A stretch of 50,646 nt of DNA from Microvirga sp. BSC39 (GCF_000739015.1 NZ_JPUG01000022.1:1-50646), one strand, 5' to 3'. Positions 1-9,741 are shown, numbered from the stretch's first letter. Translations and numbers: made by a program. Notes: a model not told the origin generated them from the sequence alone.

Positions 1-215
1 GTCGTCATCACGGCTTCGCGCTCCTCGTCGCGCAGCAGGAACTGCTCGGAGAAATTCGCCAGGATGCAGAGGCCGTCGGAGCCCGCATCGATCATGAAAT
101 CGATGGCGCGCTTCTGACCTTCCAAGTCAAGGCGGCCGCCGTCGTCGAAGATGGTTGGCGCCACCGGGAACACGCCACGATAGGGGCGGGTGGAGCTCCT
201 GCCGGTTGCGGACAT
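1..215 (-). CDS. araD: 2-keto-3-deoxy-L-arabonate dehydratase, N-terminal part (runs off left edge)
   Basis: This is the first 71 or so residues of a dihydrodipicolinate synthase/N-acetylneuraminate lyase family protein. The translation has the family's opening strand (GVFPVAPTIFDDGG) followed by GSDGLCILANFSEQF, which I recognise from L-2-keto-3-deoxyarabonate dehydratases. The enzyme would convert 2-keto-3-deoxy-L-arabonate to alpha-ketoglutarate semialdehyde in the cytoplasm. The start at 215 is preferred over the in-frame ATG at 230 because AAGGAAG lies five bases before it. The gene follows the dehydratase stop by 33 bp on the same strand, so the two are probably co-transcribed. The catalytic lysine lies outside the window. 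Confidence 0.85.
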   Translation of the reverse strand, partial: MSATGRSSTRPYRGVFPVAPTIFDDGGRLDLEGQKRAIDFMIDAGSDGLCILANFSEQFLLRDEEREAVMT

Positions 216-248
216 GATCTCTTCCTTCATGATGTTGATTCTCGTTGC

Positions 249-1982
249 CTAGTGGTTGTCGCGCGGAACAGGCGAGCCGGTGCGGCCCACAAGAAAGTCC
301 AGATCGACACCTTTATCAGCCTGCAGAACATGTTCGACATAGAGCTTGGCCCAGCCGCGTGTCGCATGGGGCTCCGGCGGAACCCACGCAGCGCGCCTGC
401 GCTCCATCTCCTGCGCCTCCACATGAAGATGCAGGCTGCGGGCCACCACATCAAGGGTGATCAGATCGCCGCTCTCGACCAGCGCCAACGGTCCGCCGGC
501 AGCGGCTTCTGGCGCCACGTGCAGCACCACGGTTCCATAGGCGGTGCCCGACATGCGCGCATCCGAGATGCGGATCATATCGCGGACGCCCTTTCTCAGC
601 AGCTTCTGCGGCAGGGGCATGTTGCCGACCTCGGCCATGCCCGGGTACCCTTTCGGACCGCAATTCTTGAGCACCATGATGCAGGTCTCGTCGATGTCGA
701 GATCCTCGTCATCGATGCGGTGATGCAGGTCCTCGATCGTCTCGAACACGACTGCGCGGCCGGTGTGCCGCATCAGTTCGGGCGAAGCCGCCGACGGCTT
801 GATGACGGCGCCGTTGGGTGCGAGATTTCCTTTGAGAATGGCAATGCCGGCCTCCGGCTTGAACGGCTCCTCGAAGGAGGTGATCACCTCCCGGTTCCAG
901 CAGGGGGCGTCCTTGACGTTGTCCCAGATCGTCTTGCCGTTGACGGTCGGCGCGTCCTTGTGCAGCAGCCCGCGTTCGCCCAGCGTGCGCAGAACCACCG
1001 GCAGGCCGCCGGCATAGTAGAAGTCTTCCATCAGGAAGCGGCCCGACGGCATGAGATCGACGAGGCAATGGATGTCGCGCCCGAGCCGATCGAAGTCGTC
1101 GAGGGTGAGATCGATGCCGACCCGCCCGGCAATCGCCAGCAGATGCACCACGGCGTTGGTCGAGCCGCCGACGGCTGCGAGCGTGCGTATGGCGTTCTCG
1201 AAAGCTTGGCGGGTCATGACCTTCGAGAGCACGAGATCCTCGTGCACCATCTCGACGATGCGGCGTCCGGCCATGCGGGCAAGCTGGTTGCGCCGCGCAT
1301 CGGACGCGGGAATGGCGGCATTCTCCGGCAGGCCGACCCCGAGCGCCTCGACCATGGACGCCATGGTGGAGCCGGTGCCCATGGTCATGCAGTGGCCGGC
1401 CGAGCGGTTCATGCCGCCCTCCGCCTCATGGAACTCCTCCAGCGTGACCTCCCCGGCGCGCAGCTGCTCGCTCATGGAGATGATGTTGGTGCCCGAGCCG
1501 ATGATCTTGCCGCGATAGACGCCGCGCAGCTGCGGGCCGCCCGAGACCCCGATGGTGGGCAGGTCGGCGGAAGCTGCACCCATGAGCAGGGCAGGGGTGG
1601 TCTTGTCGCAACCCATGAGCAGCACGACGCCATCGAGCGGATGGGCGCGGATCGCCTCCTCCACGTCCATGGCGGCGAGGTTGCGAAACAGCATGGCGGT
1701 GGGGCGCATGGTCACCTCGCCGAGCGAGGAGACGGGAAACTCGAGCGGGAAGCCGCCGGCATCGAGCACGCCATACTTCACATGCTCGGCAATGGTGCGG
1801 AAATGGGCGTTGCAGGGGGTGAGCTCGGACCAGGTGTTGCAGATGCCGATCACCGGGCGGCCGTCGAACTGGTCCTGGGGGAAGCCGCTGTTCTTGAGGA
1901 AGGACCGGTAATAGAACCCCATCTTGTCCTGGCGCCCAAACCAAGCCTGGCTCCGGAGCTGGCGCTTCTCGTCTTCGCTCAT
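249..1982 (-). CDS. araC: L-arabonate dehydratase (IlvD/Edd family)
   Basis: The protein has 577 residues, the usual length for this family. It would dehydrate L-arabonate to 2-keto-3-deoxy-L-arabonate in the non-phosphorylative arabinose pathway. The three [2Fe-2S] cysteines are visible: C57 in TPCNAH, C125 in LMGCDK and C198 in AGHCMTMG. K127 follows the second cysteine and is the Mg-binding lysine of the family. The serine in SDARMSGTAYG is the likely catalytic base. Their spacing matches what I recall of the Rhizobium L-arabinonate dehydratase, shifted by two residues. Reading can be extended upstream to 2096, but ATG 1982 has GGAAGAGG nine bases before it and gives the family length. The substrate call rests on the arabinose neighbourhood; other aldonic acid dehydratases are close relatives. 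Confidence 0.88.
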   Translation of the reverse strand: MSEDEKRQLRSQAWFGRQDKMGFYYRSFLKNSGFPQDQFDGRPVIGICNTWSELTPCNAHFRTIAEHVKYGVLDAGGFPLEFPVSSLGEVTMRPTAMLFRNLAAMDVEEAIRAHPLDGVVLLMGCDKTTPALLMGAASADLPTIGVSGGPQLRGVYRGKIIGSGTNIISMSEQLRAGEVTLEEFHEAEGGMNRSAGHCMTMGTGSTMASMVEALGVGLPENAAIPASDARRNQLARMAGRRIVEMVHEDLVLSKVMTRQAFENAIRTLAAVGGSTNAVVHLLAIAGRVGIDLTLDDFDRLGRDIHCLVDLMPSGRFLMEDFYYAGGLPVVLRTLGERGLLHKDAPTVNGKTIWDNVKDAPCWNREVITSFEEPFKPEAGIAILKGNLAPNGAVIKPSAASPELMRHTGRAVVFETIEDLHHRIDDEDLDIDETCIMVLKNCGPKGYPGMAEVGNMPLPQKLLRKGVRDMIRISDARMSGTAYGTVVLHVAPEAAAGGPLALVESGDLITLDVVARSLHLHVEAQEMERRRAAWVPPEPHATRGWAKLYVEHVLQADKGVDLDFLVGRTGSPVPRDNH

Positions 1983-2398
1983 TTGTCTAAACCTCTTCCA
2001 TTCGCATCCGCGTTGAAGCACATCTGGTGAGCTAAGGCCTAACCTTCGGTCAGGCGCCGTGCACGCGGACTTAAAGCTCTCAAGCTCAGCTTTCATCTAC
2101 TGACCAGTATGAGAGCTGTTACGTATGAGACTCAAAAATTGGTCCTGGCCCACGCTCGCTTTTTCTCTAGCTACATTCGCAGGCCTGCCAAGTCTGTGTG
2201 TTGTGAAGTGAACGGTTCGACGCGGATGCCTCGATGCCCAAAATGCCCATACTTCAAGTTTGATGCAGAAAATTTTTCCATCCGTTCAGTTAAGCAGTTG
2301 GAGACAGTAAAGCACAGGAGGGGCAAAGCCCCTCCTGGTAGGTATATTCTGTGCGTGACCTCCCAAGCAGCCCTTCTGCGGCAGTTCCGTTAACCCGC
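1983..2398. other. Intergenic region between arabonate dehydratase and arabinofuranosidase genes
   Basis: About 416 bp separate two genes of the same orientation. Open frames here are short and show no recognisable protein. The only clear element is the hairpin at 2316-2336. The dehydratase promoter probably lies between that hairpin and 1982, but I cannot assign -35 and -10 boxes with confidence. Confidence 0.6.
2316..2336 (-). terminator. Hairpin downstream of the arabinofuranosidase operon
   Basis: A perfect 9-bp GC-rich stem (AGGAGGGGC / GCCCCTCCT) has a three-base loop, 63 bp past the abfA stop. No long T tract follows on either strand, so it may be a weak or factor-assisted terminator. 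It probably separates the transporter-abfA transcript from the dehydratase genes. Confidence 0.6.
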
Positions 2399-3952
2399 TT
2401 ACTGCTTCTTTACCTCCAGTCGGATAACATTCCACGAAGCAGGTGCAAGCTTGGCCCGTACCTGCTCTCCCCAAATCTCAACACCTTCCAGAGGAGCGGG
2501 CGTGATCGTATCCGGTGCATCCTTCGTGTTGACAGCCATCAGATCGTCGTTGCGCAGCTGGTGCGCCTCCTTGACCGTGATGTTCTCGAAGCCGCGTACG
2601 AGAGCTTCCATCGACAGGCTCTCATCCAGGCTACGGTTGAGCGCGAAGATGGTGACGCAATCCTCATCATGGTTGTGAACCACGGACAGCTTGAGATATG
2701 GAACAGCAGGAAGCGGGAACCGCAGCTCGGACGTACCGCGTGGATCATAGTACGTCGTCTCGTAGGTAGGTGAGTCCACCTTCGTTTGCAGCACCGTGCC
2801 TCGCCCGAGATTACTCATATCCTTGAACGGGTAGAAAATGGACTGGCGCCATGCAGGCCCGCCGGTCTCGGTCATGATCGGAGCGATGGCGTTTACCAGC
2901 TGCGCAAGGCAGGCCGACTTGATCCGATCGGCGTGATTGAGCAGGGAGATACAGGCGCCGCCGAAAGCAAGCGCATCCTGCATATTGTAGATCTCCTCAA
3001 GGATCGGCGGCGCGACGGGCCAACCGAGCTTGACCCGGCCCTCGTTCTTGCGGCGGGTGCGGTACCAAACGTTCCACTCGTCGAAACTCAGCATGATGCG
3101 CTTGGGCGAGCGACGACGAGCGGCCACTGCGTCCGCGATGGCGACAACCTCTTCGATGAAGCTGTCCATCAGGTCCGGACTTGCAAGAAATGCCGGAGTA
3201 TCATCCGCATAGTTGTTTAGATAAGTGTGCAGAGAGATGTATTCGACGTGGTCGAATGAGTGCTCGAGTACAGTGTCCTCCCAGCTACCGAAGGTCGGCA
3301 TGTTGCGCGAGGACGAGCCGCAAGCGGCGAGTTCAATATTTGGATCAATCCATTTCATGAGCTTGGCGGCCTCAGCCGCGATCCGCCCATATTCCCACGC
3401 GGTCTTGGTCTCCATCTGCCATGGGCCGTCCATCTCGTTGCCCAGGCACCAGAACCTCACGTTGTGAGGCTTCTCCCATCCATGAGCGCGGCGCAGATCG
3501 GACAGCTCCGTACCACCCGGGAAGTTGCAATATTCCAGGAGGCGCCTGGCATCGTCAGGACCCCGGGTGCCGAGATTGACAGCCATCATAGGCTCCACAC
3601 CGGCCGCCTGGCACCAGTCCATGAACTCATTGGTGCCGAATGTGTTCGGCTCGGTCGACATCCAGGCGAGATCAAGCCGCCGCGGGCGGTTCTCCACTGG
3701 GCCGACACCATCCTCCCAATTATAACCGGAAACGAAGTTTCCACCCGGGTAGCGGATAATGGTGGGCGCCAGCTCGCGGACGAGCTCAAGCACATCCGCT
3801 CGGAATCCGTGCTCATCGGCGGTTGGATGGCCCGGTTCGTAGATGCCACCGTAAACACACCGCCCCAAATGTTCGACGAAGGCGCCGAATAGGCGTGGAT
3901 CTGTTTCCGCGATGGAGAAATCGCGGTCAATGGTGACTTTGGCTACTTTCAT
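2399..3952 (-). CDS. abfA: Intracellular alpha-L-arabinofuranosidase, GH51
   Basis: The 517-residue protein has the GH51 (beta/alpha)8 barrel plus beta-sandwich layout and no signal peptide, so it acts in the cytoplasm on imported arabino-oligosaccharides and releases L-arabinose. The acid/base is E173 in CLGNEMDGPW and the nucleophile is E292 in SFDEWNVWY, the same spacing as in characterised bacterial AbfA enzymes. The N-terminal FGAFVEHLGRCVYGGIYEPG is a family hallmark. It is the last gene of the transporter operon, 65 bp after the second ATPase gene, and a hairpin follows. The position links import and hydrolysis, while the released arabinose would feed the dehydratases downstream. Confidence 0.93.
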   Translation of the reverse strand: MKVAKVTIDRDFSIAETDPRLFGAFVEHLGRCVYGGIYEPGHPTADEHGFRADVLELVRELAPTIIRYPGGNFVSGYNWEDGVGPVENRPRRLDLAWMSTEPNTFGTNEFMDWCQAAGVEPMMAVNLGTRGPDDARRLLEYCNFPGGTELSDLRRAHGWEKPHNVRFWCLGNEMDGPWQMETKTAWEYGRIAAEAAKLMKWIDPNIELAACGSSSRNMPTFGSWEDTVLEHSFDHVEYISLHTYLNNYADDTPAFLASPDLMDSFIEEVVAIADAVAARRRSPKRIMLSFDEWNVWYRTRRKNEGRVKLGWPVAPPILEEIYNMQDALAFGGACISLLNHADRIKSACLAQLVNAIAPIMTETGGPAWRQSIFYPFKDMSNLGRGTVLQTKVDSPTYETTYYDPRGTSELRFPLPAVPYLKLSVVHNHDEDCVTIFALNRSLDESLSMEALVRGFENITVKEAHQLRNDDLMAVNTKDAPDTITPAPLEGVEIWGEQVRAKLAPASWNVIRLEVKKQ

Positions 3953-4017
3953 TAGAGGGCTCCAATAGTTAAGCAGGTAAGCTCATCTTGAACTGTCAGT
4001 GGGAACAAAAGGGTGGA

Positions 4018-4866
4018 TCAGCTTGCCACTACGTGCACGGCCTCCGTGAGGGGATCGTCACGCCAAGCTCCGTCGACCGATAGAACCGCTTGGCGAAGCT
4101 TGATGGAGTAGGGATGCTGTGGCGCGGCTAACACGGTCCGAGCGTCTCCGCCCTCTACTACCTTGCCCTTTTGCATGATGATCAGACGGTCGCTGATGTA
4201 ATAGGCGGTCGCGAGATCGTGCGTAATGTAGATGATCGAGACACCGAGTTCATCGCGCAGCTTCTTGAACAGGTTGATCACAGTCATGCGCAGTGATGCG
4301 TCGATCATCGAGACCGGCTCGTCGGCGACGATCAGGGACGGATTTGGCACAAGTGCGCGGGCGATCGCCACACGCTGGAGCTGCCCGCCCGACATTTCAT
4401 GCGGATAGCGCCCCCGGACTTCGGCAAGCGAGAGGCCAACCTTGCGAAGCGAGTCGTCAACCCGCTCCTCCACCTCGTCGGTCGTGCGGCACTCCGTGAA
4501 ATTCTGAGCTGCACTAAAGAGATAGCGATCGACGCGCTTCAAGGGATTGAAAGCATCGAACGGATTCTGGAAGACCGCCTGCACATGGCTCATGAACTCC
4601 AGTCGATCACGGCGGCTGCGGACATCGCGCAGGTCTTTTCCCTGGAACAGGATACGCCCGCTTGTCGGAGCTAAGCTGTTCAGGATCATGCCCGCGAGAG
4701 TGGTTTTTCCACTCCCGGACTCACCAATAATGGTGAACACCTCGGGTTTGTCCGCTGTGAGAGAGAAGCTGACATCGTTCACGGCATGGTTGACCCTCCG
4801 TGAGATGATACCGCCTCTCGTGAAGATCTTATCGACATTCTCTACGTCAAGAAGGTTCGGGGTCAT
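4018..4866 (-). CDS. ABC transporter ATP-binding protein (OppF/DppF-like)
   Basis: This is a 282-residue nucleotide-binding subunit. Walker A is GESGSGKTT, the signature is MSGGQLQRVAIARA, and Walker B is SLIVADEPVSMID, followed by the switch histidine in YITHDLA. It is the second ATPase of an oligopeptide-type importer and starts 12 bp after the preceding ATPase gene. It lacks the cysteine-containing C-terminal extension seen in the partner ATPase. Such dipeptide-type systems often carry oligosaccharides in bacteria, and the GH51 gene next to it points to arabino-oligosaccharides. Confidence 0.88.
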   Translation of the reverse strand: MTPNLLDVENVDKIFTRGGIISRRVNHAVNDVSFSLTADKPEVFTIIGESGSGKTTLAGMILNSLAPTSGRILFQGKDLRDVRSRRDRLEFMSHVQAVFQNPFDAFNPLKRVDRYLFSAAQNFTECRTTDEVEERVDDSLRKVGLSLAEVRGRYPHEMSGGQLQRVAIARALVPNPSLIVADEPVSMIDASLRMTVINLFKKLRDELGVSIIYITHDLATAYYISDRLIIMQKGKVVEGGDARTVLAAPQHPYSIKLRQAVLSVDGAWRDDPLTEAVHVVAS

Positions 4867-4878
4867 GCAGTCGCCTCC

Positions 4879-5940
4879 CTATCCGACCGTCTCGACCCGG
4901 GTGGGATCGGCCTGTGCCACGTGGCAGGCTGCCCGGTGCCCAGGCAGGATCTCCATCATGGGAGGAGCCTCGAGGCGGCAGATATCGATGGCTAGCGGAC
5001 ACCGGGGGTGAAAGCGGCACCCTGGCGGAGGATTGGCTAGGCTTGGGGGTGAGCCCTCAAGGCCTTTCTTCGGCGCCTCGTCCCCAATGCGCGGCAGGCT
5101 TGAGATCAAATGCGCCGTGTAGGGATGGAGTGGTCTCTTGAACAAGTCACGCGTCCTGCCCTCCTCCACCAGGCGGCCAGCATACATGATGCCGAGACGG
5201 TCGGTGAGATTGGCGTGAACCGCCATGTCATGAGTGACGAACAGGACCGACGACCTGAGTTCCTGCTGAATCTCCCGCAGCATCAAGAGCACGCCTTTCT
5301 GGACAATCACGTCCAGCGCCGTTGTCGGCTCGTCTGCGATGATGAATTCGGGTCCGCAGACAGTTGCTAGGGCGATTGTCACCCTCTGCCGCATGCCACC
5401 TGACAACTCGTGCGGGTAGGCCTGGAGGACCGCAGGGTCAAGGTGGACCCGCTTGAGGTGCCGCTCCACAAGGCTAGTGAAGTCGGCTCCCTTCGCATTC
5501 ACGTGCGGCAATGCGAAGTCCACGAAGGCATGCTTAATCCGTCGGACGGGGTTCAGCACACTCATGGAACCCTGCATGATGTAGGACAAATGACTCCAGC
5601 GGATCGCCGACAGCTCCTGCGGCGAAAGCTTGTAGATGTCCCGCTCCCCATCCTTAAAGTTGAACCTTACCGATCCTTCTACAACTCTGAGCGGGGGGCG
5701 GATAGCGCCTGCGATAGTCTTGATAAGTGAGCTCTTTCCCGAGCTCGACTCGCCTGCAAGGCCATAGATCTCGTTGCGGTTGACCTTAAGGCTGATGTCG
5801 TCAACCGCCCTCACCTCGCGGTCAACACCGAACATCTGCGTCTTATAATAGGCCTTCAGACGGTCCACTTCGAGCAGCGGAGCGGTCTGCGGCGCCCTCA
5901 TTTCGGGGGACAGAGGTATGGAGCGTAGCTCAGTGATCAT
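4879..5940 (-). CDS. ABC transporter ATP-binding protein (OppD/DppD-like)
   Basis: The 353-residue ATPase has Walker [10 protein letters not shown], signature [13 protein letters not shown], Walker [13 protein letters not shown] and switch histidine in FVTHDMA. The C-terminal [13 protein letters not shown] is the oligopeptide-binding protein C-terminal domain typical of OppD. Walker A has a serine where the usual motif has G-S-G, which is tolerated in the family. The start ATG overlaps the permease stop as ATGA, indicating translational coupling. An internal ATG at residue 14 is an alternative start. It pairs with the following ATPase to drive the importer. Confidence 0.88.
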   Translation of the reverse strand: MITELRSIPLSPEMRAPQTAPLLEVDRLKAYYKTQMFGVDREVRAVDDISLKVNRNEIYGLAGESSSGKSSLIKTIAGAIRPPLRVVEGSVRFNFKDGERDIYKLSPQELSAIRWSHLSYIMQGSMSVLNPVRRIKHAFVDFALPHVNAKGADFTSLVERHLKRVHLDPAVLQAYPHELSGGMRQRVTIALATVCGPEFIIADEPTTALDVIVQKGVLLMLREIQQELRSSVLFVTHDMAVHANLTDRLGIMYAGRLVEEGRTRDLFKRPLHPYTAHLISSLPRIGDEAPKKGLEGSPPSLANPPPGCRFHPRCPLAIDICRLEAPPMMEILPGHRAACHVAQADPTRVETVG

Positions 5941-6806
5941 GCCTGACCTCCAAGACGGCTGAGGCGGCTGCGCGGGTCGATGTATTCATTCATCGAAATA
6001 GCGAGCAGGAACAGGCCGATGAACAGCATGATGACGAGAGCAACCGGGAAGGTGACCCACCACCAGATGCCGGATACCAAGGCGGCATGCTGGTTTGCCC
6101 AGTATATCATGCCGCCAATGGTGGGCGTGTTGATGTCGGTGAAACCGAGGACGGACAGCGTCACCTCAATGCCAATCGACCAGTTAATGTTGTTCATGGT
6201 GGTCGAGAACACGATTGGCAATACGAATGGCAGATGCTCCTGAAGAACGATCTTTCCGGTGCTCATACCTGAGAATACTGCTTGACGGGTAAATTCCCGG
6301 GTCCGCAGGCTCATGGCGATGGATCGGATCAATCGCGCGTCGTAGGCCCATCCCAGCAGCGCGGTGATCACTGCGAGTAATGCCCAGGACATCTGGTCCC
6401 GCATGATGAAGTAGAATAGCACCAAAATGGGAAAGAGTGGAATGACAACGAACGTGTCGTTTATTGACATCAGGACGCGGTCTACCCAGCCACCCTTGTA
6501 GCCTGAGATCAGTCCTACAAAGAGAGATATGATACGGCTGAGGATTGCCACCACAATCCCGAAGAGGAGAGTATTCCGGATCGCGAAAGTGAGCTGCCAG
6601 AATACGTCCTGCCCACGCGATGTCGTGCCCAGCGGATGCTCCCACGAGGGCGGCACATCGGGGGGAACAACATAAACATCCATCGGCGGATAGGGCGAGA
6701 AGAAGGAGCACGCGGCGACTGCCAGCACAACGAGTAGCAGCACTAGGCCGATGGCGAACTCGCCATTATGACTGAAGAGATCACGAAAGATCTTGAACGC
6801 ACTCAT
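5937..6806 (-). CDS. ABC transporter permease (DppC/OppC-like)
   Basis: The 289-residue inner-membrane protein has an N-terminal helix (residues about 17-36), a periplasmic segment containing HPLGTTSRGQDVFWQL, which is typical of DppC proteins, and then about five further hydrophobic helices. The EAA-type cytoplasmic loop sits around residues 185-205 (REFTRQAVFSGMS). It starts one base inside the stop of the preceding permease gene and overlaps the next ATPase gene by ATGA, so the whole set is tightly coupled. It forms the translocation channel with the DppB-like partner. Confidence 0.88.
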   Translation of the reverse strand: MSAFKIFRDLFSHNGEFAIGLVLLLVVLAVAACSFFSPYPPMDVYVVPPDVPPSWEHPLGTTSRGQDVFWQLTFAIRNTLLFGIVVAILSRIISLFVGLISGYKGGWVDRVLMSINDTFVVIPLFPILVLFYFIMRDQMSWALLAVITALLGWAYDARLIRSIAMSLRTREFTRQAVFSGMSTGKIVLQEHLPFVLPIVFSTTMNNINWSIGIEVTLSVLGFTDINTPTIGGMIYWANQHAALVSGIWWWVTFPVALVIMLFIGLFLLAISMNEYIDPRSRLSRLGGQA

Positions 6807-7810
6807 CAGCGTGCCTCCACGCGCGGGTCGATCAGTGGATAGAGGAGATCGATCAGCAGGACGGTGGCGGAGACGGCCACGATTGAGATGGTCGTAATAC
6901 CGAGAACCAGGCTGTAGTCGCCGGCATGGACCGCGCTGATCAGGAGTGATCCGACGCCTGGGTAGCCAAAGACGTACTCAGTGATGATCGCACCATTAAA
7001 AATGGCCCCGAGCTGCAACGCGAGGCCCGTCACCTGAGGGCCAAGAGCGTTCCGCATTACATAGGATCCCAGGATCTTGTTGCGCTTCACGCCAGCAAGC
7101 TCCGCGTAGATCACGTAGTCTTCGGTCACAACGTTAGATACGAGCGAGCGCATACCCATGAACCACCCGCCGATACCAACGGCCATGAGCGACAGAACCG
7201 GTAGTATCGAGTGAACCGCCACGTCGAGCGCGAAGGCAAACGTGTTGGAACGGTCCGAGGCCATTGTGGCGCCGCCGCTGATCGGCAGAACAGGCCAAAG
7301 GAAACCGAAGATGATGAGGAGCACCAACGCGACGACGTAATACGGGATGGGTTTAAGTGCCATGCTGATCACGCCGAATGCCCTGAGGACCCGGCTGTTC
7401 CTGTAGTAGCCAGCAAGTCCGCCAAGCAAGTTACCAAGGAACCACGTCAGGAGCGTCGAAACCAGCAAGAGGCCAACGGTCCAGGGAAGGGCTCGCAGGA
7501 TGAGCTGCGAGACCGGTGTTGGAAAGGCCGACAAGGAGGGGCCGAAGTCACCGACCAGAATTCGTTTCCAGAACGATACATACTGCTCCCACGGCGAACC
7601 CTCGAGACCATAGAGCTGGCGCAGCGACTGCCGCATCATCTCAATGGCTTCCGGGCTGGTGCTGCCAAATGAGGTGGCTGCCGAGATCGATTGTTCGACA
7701 GGATCAATCGGGGTCATATGCGTCACCAGATAGGTGATGTTGATCCCGACGAATACGACGACCGCGAACTGCACCAGCCGTTTAGACAGGTAGGTCAGGT
7801 AAGCTCTCAT
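6806..7810 (-). CDS. ABC transporter permease (DppB/OppB-like)
   Basis: The 334-residue inner-membrane protein begins with RLVQFAVVVFVGINITYLV, the usual first helix of DppB permeases, and ends near DLLYPLIDPRVEAR, the typical family C-terminus. The start at 7810 is chosen because AAGGAG lies five bases upstream and the protein then has normal length; a longer frame to 7954 overlaps the binding-protein gene and adds no family sequence. The gene is 41 bp after the binding protein gene. It pairs with the DppC-like permease. Confidence 0.88.
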   Translation of the reverse strand: MRAYLTYLSKRLVQFAVVVFVGINITYLVTHMTPIDPVEQSISAATSFGSTSPEAIEMMRQSLRQLYGLEGSPWEQYVSFWKRILVGDFGPSLSAFPTPVSQLILRALPWTVGLLLVSTLLTWFLGNLLGGLAGYYRNSRVLRAFGVISMALKPIPYYVVALVLLIIFGFLWPVLPISGGATMASDRSNTFAFALDVAVHSILPVLSLMAVGIGGWFMGMRSLVSNVVTEDYVIYAELAGVKRNKILGSYVMRNALGPQVTGLALQLGAIFNGAIITEYVFGYPGVGSLLISAVHAGDYSLVLGITTISIVAVSATVLLIDLLYPLIDPRVEAR

Positions 7811-7851
7811 AGCCGCTCCTTGTCTGAGGAAAGTAAGGAGATGTCTGAGCG

Positions 7852-9741
7852 CTACTGCTGCTTTGGCTTCAACCTCACCATCATCGAGCGGGAGTTGCCC
7901 CAATTCGGGACCGGGTTTGCGTAAGGGTCTTCCGCGGTTGGGTATCCCGTCCAATAGGTCTCATCCATGGCAGTGAAGACGTTGTACGCCATGAGCGGGA
8001 TGATCGGCATTTCGCGAACGATGAGTTTAGCGTACTCGCGGCCAAGTTCGACGGTCCGCTTGTCATCGAAGGAAATCCGGCGAACCTCCTCGATGATTCT
8101 ATCGAGCTCAGGGTTGCTCCAACGCTGCCAGTTGCGGGGCGATTGCGTCTTGCCCGGGGCTGCGACGAACTGGGAATGCCAGCTGTCGAGGAAGTACGAC
8201 AGGTCCGGATGACCACCATAGGTCTCCACGCTCCATGATATGAGCGTCTCGAAATCGCCAGCATTCCGACGGTCAAGCATCGTCCCTTGAGCCACCTCCG
8301 TCTTGGCATCGATGCCGAACTGGCGCCACTGCTGAACGATCATGGTGCCAGCGCGGGTCAAGATCGGACGGGAATCACCCTCGACCATCAGCTTGATTGA
8401 GAACGGCTTGCCGTCTGGTGTGTACCAGGCGTTGCCGCGCTTGGTGTAGCCGGCTTTCTCGAGCAATTCCGCAGCCGCCTGTGGGTTAGGCTTCCACCAC
8501 CCATAGCCGAACGCTTTCCTGATCTCCGCCGGGTCAGTCGGGATTTGCTCCTTCATCGTAGGACGCAGCATGTCGGCAATCTGGTTACCGATGTTCGGAT
8601 CGTACGGCTTGATCTTACTCTTGCCCGTATCGATCTCATAGGAAGCGAGCCAATCTTGGAGTGGAATGTGGTAGTCGTCCGGATGGGTTCCCGTCGGAGG
8701 GATCCCAATTGGCGACAAGGTCGCAGCGCCGCGATAGGAGGCCATTGAAACAGCTTTGGCATCGATCAGCAGAGCCAACGCCCAACGCACGTCGCGGTTC
8801 TGGAAGGCTGGGTTCTGCATGTTGAAGATAACAGAGGGCAGCGTCGGGTCTGGATGCGCGAACGGGAAGTTTTTGAACCAAGTCTTCAGGCTCGGTGACT
8901 GCTTGGACAGAGTGAACATGCCCTCGGGCGCAACGTCATGCACCACATCTAAGTTGTGGTTGAGCTGGGCAATCACGCGCTTATCCGGTGGGCCAGGGTC
9001 GATATAGGCCGCATACTTCGGGCCGGGCTCGCCATAGCGCCCGAGAGCCGTGCGTTGCCAGTCATCGCGCTTCTGCCAGACGTACCATTTGCCGTCGGGA
9101 TCATAGCTGTGGAGCTTGTAGGCACCGAGAGAAACCGGAGGGTTAAAGTCAAACTTCTGAGGATCGGCTGCTTTCTCGAAGACATGCTTCGGCATCATCC
9201 AGATACCGTTGAAGCGGACTGTGAAAAGTGAGTGGAAGCGGGAGTTTTGCCTCTTCAGCTTGAAACGAACGGTCCAGGGCTCCGGCGAAGAGACACTTTC
9301 GACGTTCAATGCCAGCAGGGCACTCCACCGCATGCCAGGATTTTTGATTTGGGTCTCGACAGTATAGATGAGGTCATCGGGCGTGAACTCTACGCCGTCA
9401 CTCCAGTAAATCCCCGGGCGCAACTTCACCGTCATTTCGGTGAAGTCCTCGTTGTAGATCGGCTTTTCCGCCGCAAGCGAGTTTTGCCATGCTCCTTCGA
9501 GACCCCGCTCTGGATCAATGTACCATAGTGTGTCGAGCGCGAGTTGATGGAGCCCAGTCCACTGCCCTCCCGCGTTAATCGTCCAGATGTTGAACCAACC
9601 GGGGTTCTTGATCGTACCTTCCGGATTTTCAAGAATGATTGTCTCGTTGCGAGGCACGCCCGGGACGGTTGTTTGGGACATCGCTGTGGTCGCAGCGAGA
9701 GCTAGACCGGACGCAAGGGTAAGCAAGCGTAGAATTCGCAT
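7852..9741 (-). CDS. ABC transporter substrate-binding protein, family 5
   Basis: The 629-residue periplasmic protein belongs to the extracellular solute-binding family 5. A signal peptide is visible (MRILRLLTLASGLALAATTA, cleavage probably near AMS-Q). Family features include MTVKLRPGIYWSDGVEFTPDD, and the repeated AAELLEKAGY and GIDAKTEV elements. ATG 9741 is chosen because GGAGGAG lies six bases before it. It is longer than typical dipeptide-binding proteins (about 530), as seen for oligosaccharide-binding members. It is the first gene of the operon and faces the regulator. The ligand is inferred to be an arabino-oligosaccharide from the GH51 neighbour; a peptide ligand cannot be excluded. 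Confidence 0.86.
   Translation of the reverse strand: MRILRLLTLASGLALAATTAMSQTTVPGVPRNETIILENPEGTIKNPGWFNIWTINAGGQWTGLHQLALDTLWYIDPERGLEGAWQNSLAAEKPIYNEDFTEMTVKLRPGIYWSDGVEFTPDDLIYTVETQIKNPGMRWSALLALNVESVSSPEPWTVRFKLKRQNSRFHSLFTVRFNGIWMMPKHVFEKAADPQKFDFNPPVSLGAYKLHSYDPDGKWYVWQKRDDWQRTALGRYGEPGPKYAAYIDPGPPDKRVIAQLNHNLDVVHDVAPEGMFTLSKQSPSLKTWFKNFPFAHPDPTLPSVIFNMQNPAFQNRDVRWALALLIDAKAVSMASYRGAATLSPIGIPPTGTHPDDYHIPLQDWLASYEIDTGKSKIKPYDPNIGNQIADMLRPTMKEQIPTDPAEIRKAFGYGWWKPNPQAAAELLEKAGYTKRGNAWYTPDGKPFSIKLMVEGDSRPILTRAGTMIVQQWRQFGIDAKTEVAQGTMLDRRNAGDFETLISWSVETYGGHPDLSYFLDSWHSQFVAAPGKTQSPRNWQRWSNPELDRIIEEVRRISFDDKRTVELGREYAKLIVREMPIIPLMAYNVFTAMDETYWTGYPTAEDPYANPVPNWGNSRSMMVRLKPKQQ

Noticed and set aside
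252..2030. Long plus-strand open frame of 592 codons opposite the arabonate dehydratase
   Set aside because: It is the antisense shadow of a gene with all catalytic motifs. Its sequence is rich in His, Arg and Gly with no recognisable domain.
2109..2393. A 94-residue plus-strand gene between the dehydratase and abfA
   Set aside because: It runs through the terminator hairpin, lacks a ribosome site and shows no family resemblance despite a Cys-x2-Cys pair.
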